Below are positions 32,801 to 36,391 of a DNA stretch of 36,391 bases, piece by piece. This DNA comes from Calderihabitans maritimus (lineage in GTDB: Bacteria > Bacillota > KKC1 > Calderihabitantales > Calderihabitantaceae). Positions within the stretch are counted from its first letter, which is position 1; every line of letters starts with the position of its first letter. The notes under the pieces were generated by a model that saw only the letters and a program-made list of their open reading frames with translations, had not been told where the DNA came from and ran no database searches. Made by a program: the position numbers and the translations under genes. The stretch spans positions 1 to 36,391 of the forward strand of contig NZ_BDGJ01000207.1 of the NCBI RefSeq assembly GCF_002207765.1. Reading direction: 5' to 3'.

Positions 32801-32830
32801 TTGACAGCAAAATATTCTATCCTTTACAAT
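32801..32830 (+). promoter_or_regulatory. Plus-strand sigma-A-like promoter pointing into the activator's 3' end
   Basis: TTGACA (32801-32806) and TACAAT (32825-32830) are 18 bases apart. Transcription would run antisense to the sigma-54 activator gene. No plus-strand gene follows. Confidence 0.35.
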
Positions 32831-32854
32831 TTTTCTATTTATTATAATGTGTAA

Positions 32855-34564
32855 TTACAAACTGGCCTTGTATTTTTTCAATTTATTGTAAAGGGTGGCC
32901 AGAGATATATTCAAAGCCTGAGCTGCTTTTTTCTTTCCTTCCAGGCTTTCCCCATAGCGAGCTAGGGCCGCTTTCAACATCAATTGTTCCATTTTATCCA
33001 ACGGCATAACTTCTACATACTGGGTTGACCCGAGTGTTTCAAACTGTCCTATGTACTGCGACAGGTGCTTGTGGGATAGGATATCATCCTCTGCCGTCAC
33101 CATGGCCCGCTCAATTACATTTTCCAGCTCCCTAACATTGCCCGGCCAATGGTAATTAACCAAAAGTTGGATGGCTTCGGGAGAGATCCCCCGTACCCTT
33201 TTCCCCAATTTTCGGTTAAACTTAACAATTAAATGCTCAATTAAAGGCGGAATATCTTCTTTTCTTTCTCTCAAGGGAGGAATATAAAGTTCCACTACGT
33301 TGAGCCGGTAGTAGAGATCTTCTCGAAAGGCTCCCTTGCGCACCAAAGCTTTTAAATCGCGGTTGGTAGCCGCCACTACCCGGACATCTACCTTGATGGT
33401 TTGGGTGCCTCCCACCCTTTCAAATTCCATATCCTGCAGTACCCGCAGAAGTTTAGCCTGCAGGAAAAGGTTCATGTCCCCAATTTCATCCAGGAACAGC
33501 GTACCTCCGTTAGCCAGCTCGAATTTACCCAGTTTCGTACGAACAGCCCCGGTAAAGGCTCCCTTTTCGTGCCCGAAAAATTCGCTTTCCAACAGGCTCT
33601 CCGGTATGGCGGCACAGTTAACCTTGATAAACGGCTTATTTCTTCTATTACTGGCGTGATGGATGGCATGGGCGTATAGTTCCTTGCCTGTTCCACTTTC
33701 CCCAATAATTAGCACCGTGGAGTCACTCTTGGCCGCCTTTTTAGCCATTTCCAGGGTGGCTTTGAAGCTTTTGCTAACCCCTATCAGGTCGTCGAAAGTA
33801 TATTTACTACCCGTTATCTGTCCTATACTGGCATAGAGGTTTTCAATAATGGTATTGCTTTTTTGTAGCTCTTCCATAAGTTTTAGAATGTCGGTGATGG
33901 GCTGGAAAACTACCACCGCGCCTTCAATTTCCCCGTCCACTACAATGGGAGCGGCGTTAGATATAACTTCAACTCCTGAGCCACCCACTTTCGTCCGGTG
34001 GCCAACGACCTTTTGCTGCGTAGTCAAGCATTGGGCCAGCGCCCCGTGAGGAGATACTTCGAAGATATTTTTACCTATGCGATTTGCCTCCGGTATTCCC
34101 GTCACTCTGGTGAAGGCAGGGTTTACATACTTGATCACCCCGTTATTGTCTGCTACCTCTATAGCCTCTTGTACTGAATTTAGTATGGCAGAAAGCTCTC
34201 CTTTCAGCTTTTTAGTTTCCAAGAGTTGCTCTTTTTCCTGGAGAATACTTATTAAAAGGCGTCCCGCTTTAGCATCCATTACCGCCGTTTCCGCCGGTTT
34301 CAACTGTTGAATTTTTTGGTGTATCTCAGGAGATCCGCTGAGGTCGATAATCAGGTCGATCCCTTTCATTTGGGCCAGTTCTTCAAAAAATTCGGTGGTG
34401 AACACTTTGTCTTTCTGGGCCATAACCATCAGCGGAGAAAAGGGATCTGTATCGGAAACCCCTACCAGTTCTACCTGCTGCATGGCCTTTAAGGCCTTGT
34501 AAACGCCAGAACTGTTTCTCCCTCCACCAATGATACCTATCTTAACTCTGCGCAATACGACCAT
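32855..34564 (-). CDS. Sigma-54-dependent activator with N-terminal Rossmann-like and PAS domains
   Basis: The 569-residue regulator has three parts. An N-terminal dinucleotide-binding-like domain ([19 protein letters not shown] from residue 7, then LVGVSDTD and [10 protein letters not shown]) resembles the NAD-binding fold of GFO/IDH-type or semialdehyde dehydrogenases. A short coiled segment leads to a PAS domain (about 125-225). The AAA+ module follows (Walker A GESGTGKE 288-295, GAFTGA 335-340 for sigma-54 contact), ending in a Fis-type helix-turn-helix ([16 protein letters not shown]). There is no response-regulator receiver domain. Its gene adjoins the sigma-54 promoter of sucC, so it very probably activates that cluster. 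A comparable PAS-containing regulator (mmcA) precedes the propionate cluster of Pelotomaculum thermopropionicum. Confidence 0.93.
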   Translation of the reverse strand: MVVLRRVKIGIIGGGRNSSGVYKALKAMQQVELVGVSDTDPFSPLMVMAQKDKVFTTEFFEELAQMKGIDLIIDLSGSPEIHQKIQQLKPAETAVMDAKAGRLLISILQEKEQLLETKKLKGELSAILNSVQEAIEVADNNGVIKYVNPAFTRVTGIPEANRIGKNIFEVSPHGALAQCLTTQQKVVGHRTKVGGSGVEVISNAAPIVVDGEIEGAVVVFQPITDILKLMEELQKSNTIIENLYASIGQITGSKYTFDDLIGVSKSFKATLEMAKKAAKSDSTVLIIGESGTGKELYAHAIHHASNRRNKPFIKVNCAAIPESLLESEFFGHEKGAFTGAVRTKLGKFELANGGTLFLDEIGDMNLFLQAKLLRVLQDMEFERVGGTQTIKVDVRVVAATNRDLKALVRKGAFREDLYYRLNVVELYIPPLRERKEDIPPLIEHLIVKFNRKLGKRVRGISPEAIQLLVNYHWPGNVRELENVIERAMVTAEDDILSHKHLSQYIGQFETLGSTQYVEVMPLDKMEQLMLKAALARYGESLEGKKKAAQALNISLATLYNKLKKYKASL

Positions 34565-34613
34565 CCTTTCCTGACCCTGCTTTTATACTGCGTACGCGTT
34601 TAATTTATAGAAT

Positions 34614-34640
34614 ATTCATAATACTACAAAAAACTCCTGT
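34614..34640 (-). promoter_or_regulatory. Sigma-H-like promoter candidate of the sigma-54 activator gene
   Basis: The minus strand has ACAGGAGTT (34632-34640), 11 bases, then TATGAAT (34614-34620): 8/9 and 6/7 against sigma-H. A GCGTACGC palindrome near 34590 lies between it and the start codon and could be an operator. Confidence 0.35.
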
Positions 34641-34706
34641 TTATAATTTTAATACATATAATAAAAATTACAATAAAGCAGAAGCAGGTCAGGCGCCGCC
34701 ATACCC

Positions 34707-35966
34707 CTAGTTGTCTAGCTGCCAAGTTTTTAAATATGTTTCTTGTTCCAGAGTGAGAGTATCAATCTTTATTCCCAAGGCTTCCAGCCGTAGACGGGCC
34801 ACCTTCCGGTCAATAGAATCGGGAACCCGGTAAAGCTTAGCCTCAAGTTTCTCCCGGTTTTCCAAAATAAACAGGAGGGAATAGGCCTGCAGGGCAAAGC
34901 TTAAATCCATAATCTCCGCCGGATGCCCGTCCCCAGCCGCCAGGTTAACCAACCTTCCCTCCGCCAGGAGATAAATTCTCCTGCCGTCGGGCAACCGGAA
35001 TTCTTCTACATTTTGCCTTACTTTCCGCCGCCCAACAGCGTACTGGGCCAGGTCGGTTTTTGAAATCTCCACATCAAAATGGCCTGCATTGGCTAGTATG
35101 GCCTGGTCCTTCATCAGGGCAAAATGCTCTTTGCGAATCACATCGCGATTTCCGGTAACGGTGATAAAGAAATCTCCCAGCGGAGCCGCCTCCGCGAGGG
35201 GCATTACTTGGTACCCGTCCATCAGAGCCTCATTGGCACGGATGGGATCTATTTCGCAAACAATGACCTTCGCCCCCAGTCCTTTAGCCCGCAGGGCCAC
35301 TCCTTTGCCGCACCAACCGTACCCCACAACTACCACATTTTTTCCAGCTACTACTAAATTGGTAGACCGGTTGATGCCGTCCCACACCGACTGCCCAGTC
35401 CCGTACCGGTTGTCGAACAGGTATTTGGACAGGGCGTCGTTCACGGCCACCATCGGGAATAAAAGCTTCTTCTCCCTTTCCAGCGCCTTCAACCGCAGTA
35501 CCCCGGTAGTGGTTTCTTCGCATCCCCCAATAACCTTCCCCGCCTCTGTTTGCCGGGTACGATGAAGCAGCGCAACCAGATCACCACCATCGTCGATGAT
35601 TAAATCAGGCTGGAAATCCAGAACTTTATTTAAATGGGCCTCGTATTCTTCTGGGGATGCCCCGTACCAGGCATAGGCCCTTATTCCTTCCTCCACCAAC
35701 GCAGCTACCACATCGTCCTGGGTAGATAGCGGGTTACTCGCCGTTACCGCCACTTCTGCTCCACCGCTCTGCAAGACTTTGGCCAGATAAGCCGTCTTAG
35801 CTTCCAGGTGCAGACAAACGGCAATTCTCTTTCCTGCGAAAGGCTTCTCTGATATGAACTGTTTTTTCAGCAGACTTAATACGGGCATATGATTTTCTAC
35901 CCACTCGATTTTTAATCTTCCTTGCGGCGCCAATTTAATGTCACGGATCATGGATTCATTTAGCAT
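34707..35966 (-). CDS. ahcY: Adenosylhomocysteinase-family hydrolase
   Basis: The family splits S-adenosylhomocysteine to adenosine and homocysteine with tightly bound NAD. The 419-residue product has [14 protein letters not shown], the [21 protein letters not shown] loop, [24 protein letters not shown] and NAGHFDVEI. It lacks the insertion of the longer plant/animal form, fitting the archaeal/Thermotoga type. Some members of this short type prefer S-inosylhomocysteine; sequence alone does not decide. An AGGAGG site precedes the ATG, and a strong promoter lies at the end of the upstream thiL gene. It probably clears the by-product of SAM-dependent methylation. Confidence 0.94.
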   Translation of the reverse strand: MLNESMIRDIKLAPQGRLKIEWVENHMPVLSLLKKQFISEKPFAGKRIAVCLHLEAKTAYLAKVLQSGGAEVAVTASNPLSTQDDVVAALVEEGIRAYAWYGASPEEYEAHLNKVLDFQPDLIIDDGGDLVALLHRTRQTEAGKVIGGCEETTTGVLRLKALEREKKLLFPMVAVNDALSKYLFDNRYGTGQSVWDGINRSTNLVVAGKNVVVVGYGWCGKGVALRAKGLGAKVIVCEIDPIRANEALMDGYQVMPLAEAAPLGDFFITVTGNRDVIRKEHFALMKDQAILANAGHFDVEISKTDLAQYAVGRRKVRQNVEEFRLPDGRRIYLLAEGRLVNLAAGDGHPAEIMDLSFALQAYSLLFILENREKLEAKLYRVPDSIDRKVARLRLEALGIKIDTLTLEQETYLKTWQLDN

Positions 35967-36048
35967 AGCAGTTACCTCCTAATCGTCTCTAACCGCATAC
36001 CCTATCAAAATTCTATCTATGCATCTGTTTATCCTTTCGCGCATAAAA

Positions 36049-36078
36049 ATTATATTGTATACTTGTGCGACTTGTCAT
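36049..36078 (-). promoter_or_regulatory. Sigma-A promoter of ahcY
   Basis: On the minus strand ATGACA (36073-36078) and exact TATAAT (36049-36054) are 18 bases apart, overlapping the thiL stop codon, about 80 bases before the ahcY ATG. Confidence 0.6.
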
Positions 36079-36391
36079 TTCTCATCGTTAAAGTGTTCAT
36101 AGCCCTTAGCCGTCAGAGGGGCAATTCTGCCTCTACGGCTTACCAGAATTCCCCTCTCCGCTTCCAGTATTTCTCCTACAATTGTTGCCTCCGTCCCCGT
36201 AGCATCCTTCAGTCGCGTCAGAATACGGTTAGCTTCTTCTGGCCTAACGGTAAAGACCAACTCGTAGTCTTCGCCCCCGAAGAGGGCAAACTCGAGGGGA
36301 TCCACCTTAAAATGAAGCGCTGCCTGCCGCGTTGCCTGCCCTATCGGTACCTTTTCCGCCACAATCAATGCACCCATTCGACTGGCTCGAG
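36075..36391 (-). CDS. thiL: Thiamine-monophosphate kinase, C-terminal part (runs off right edge)
   Basis: ThiL phosphorylates thiamine monophosphate to the diphosphate cofactor. Only about 105 C-terminal residues are in the window. They include ASRMGALIVAEKVPI, the FALFGGEDYELVFTV box that defines ThiL, and a KDATGTEATIVGEI beta strand before the end. The frame stays open to the window edge, so the 5' part lies beyond. Thiamine diphosphate is needed by pyruvate-oxidising enzymes but there is no direct link with the neighbours. Confidence 0.92.
   Translation of the reverse strand, partial: RASRMGALIVAEKVPIGQATRQAALHFKVDPLEFALFGGEDYELVFTVRPEEANRILTRLKDATGTEATIVGEILEAERGILVSRRGRIAPLTAKGYEHFNDEK

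Noticed and set aside
1-36391. tRNA, rRNA genes or CRISPR arrays
   Set aside because: No regularly spaced repeats and no tRNA- or rRNA-like conserved blocks were noticed on either strand.

Overview
The window reads as a chromosomal segment of a spore-forming, strictly anaerobic member of the Firmicutes (Clostridia). It looks close in style to the Pelotomaculum / Desulfotomaculum / Moorella / Calderihabitans group, but I cannot name the species. The clues are sporulation genes (spoVB, spoVM), repeated sigma-H-like promoters, strong AGGAGG ribosome-binding sites with frequent GTG/TTG starts, a Fur-type regulator, and a complete B12-dependent methylmalonyl-CoA pathway. Nearly all genes lie on the minus strand; the exceptions are spoVB (4969-6534) and a small membrane protein gene (16652-17029). 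No rRNA, tRNA or CRISPR was seen. The only mobile-element trace is the start of an IS607-type resolvase at the left edge.

Layout by position: (1) 1-4714: IS607 remnant, cob(I)alamin adenosyltransferase, a membrane GAF-GAF-GGDEF diguanylate cyclase, and an EF-G-like GTPase. (2) 4969-8392: spoVB, a gene-free purine-rich stretch ending in a bidirectional terminator, surE, lepB and a small zinc-ribbon protein. (3) 8475-11587: a preQ0 (7-deazaguanine) operon queD-queC-DUF366-queE-folE, followed by a small YpmA/DUF4264-like gene. (4) 11712-12278: fur with a near-consensus sigma-A promoter and a Fur-box-like operator. (5) 12305-16416: a lipocalin-like protein and three genes of the 2-hydroxyacyl-CoA dehydratase activator/HgdB-like families. 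(6) 16551-18398: several small genes, including two below 40 codons (a SpoVM-like peptide and a 36-residue membrane peptide), a zinc-ribbon/HTH protein and an orphan sporulation-type ORF. (7) 18500-21382: a DinG helicase with a DnaQ-like exonuclease domain. (8) 21455-34564: the succinate/propionate gene cluster. (9) 34707-36391: adenosylhomocysteinase-type hydrolase and the 3' part of thiL.

The centrepiece is the 13-kb cluster (8). In transcription order it holds a sigma-54 activator, sucC, sucD, mcm large, mcm small, mce, mmdA, oadG, biotin carrier, oadB, fumA-alpha, fumA-beta and malic enzyme, and it ends in a terminator. Together they interconvert pyruvate/malate/fumarate and succinate/succinyl-CoA/methylmalonyl-CoA/propionyl-CoA, with the decarboxylation coupled to Na+ transport. 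Fumarate reductase/succinate dehydrogenase is not in the window. The order resembles the mmc cluster of syntrophic propionate oxidisers, but the carboxyl-transfer step is a Na+-pump decarboxylase and the last step a malic enzyme. A textbook -24/-12 promoter lies just upstream of sucC, next to the gene for a sigma-54 activator with an unusual N-terminal Rossmann-like domain plus PAS. A second, sigma-H-like promoter with a structured leader lies mid-cluster before the fumarase genes. The adenosyltransferase at 156-689 makes the cofactor needed by the mutase.
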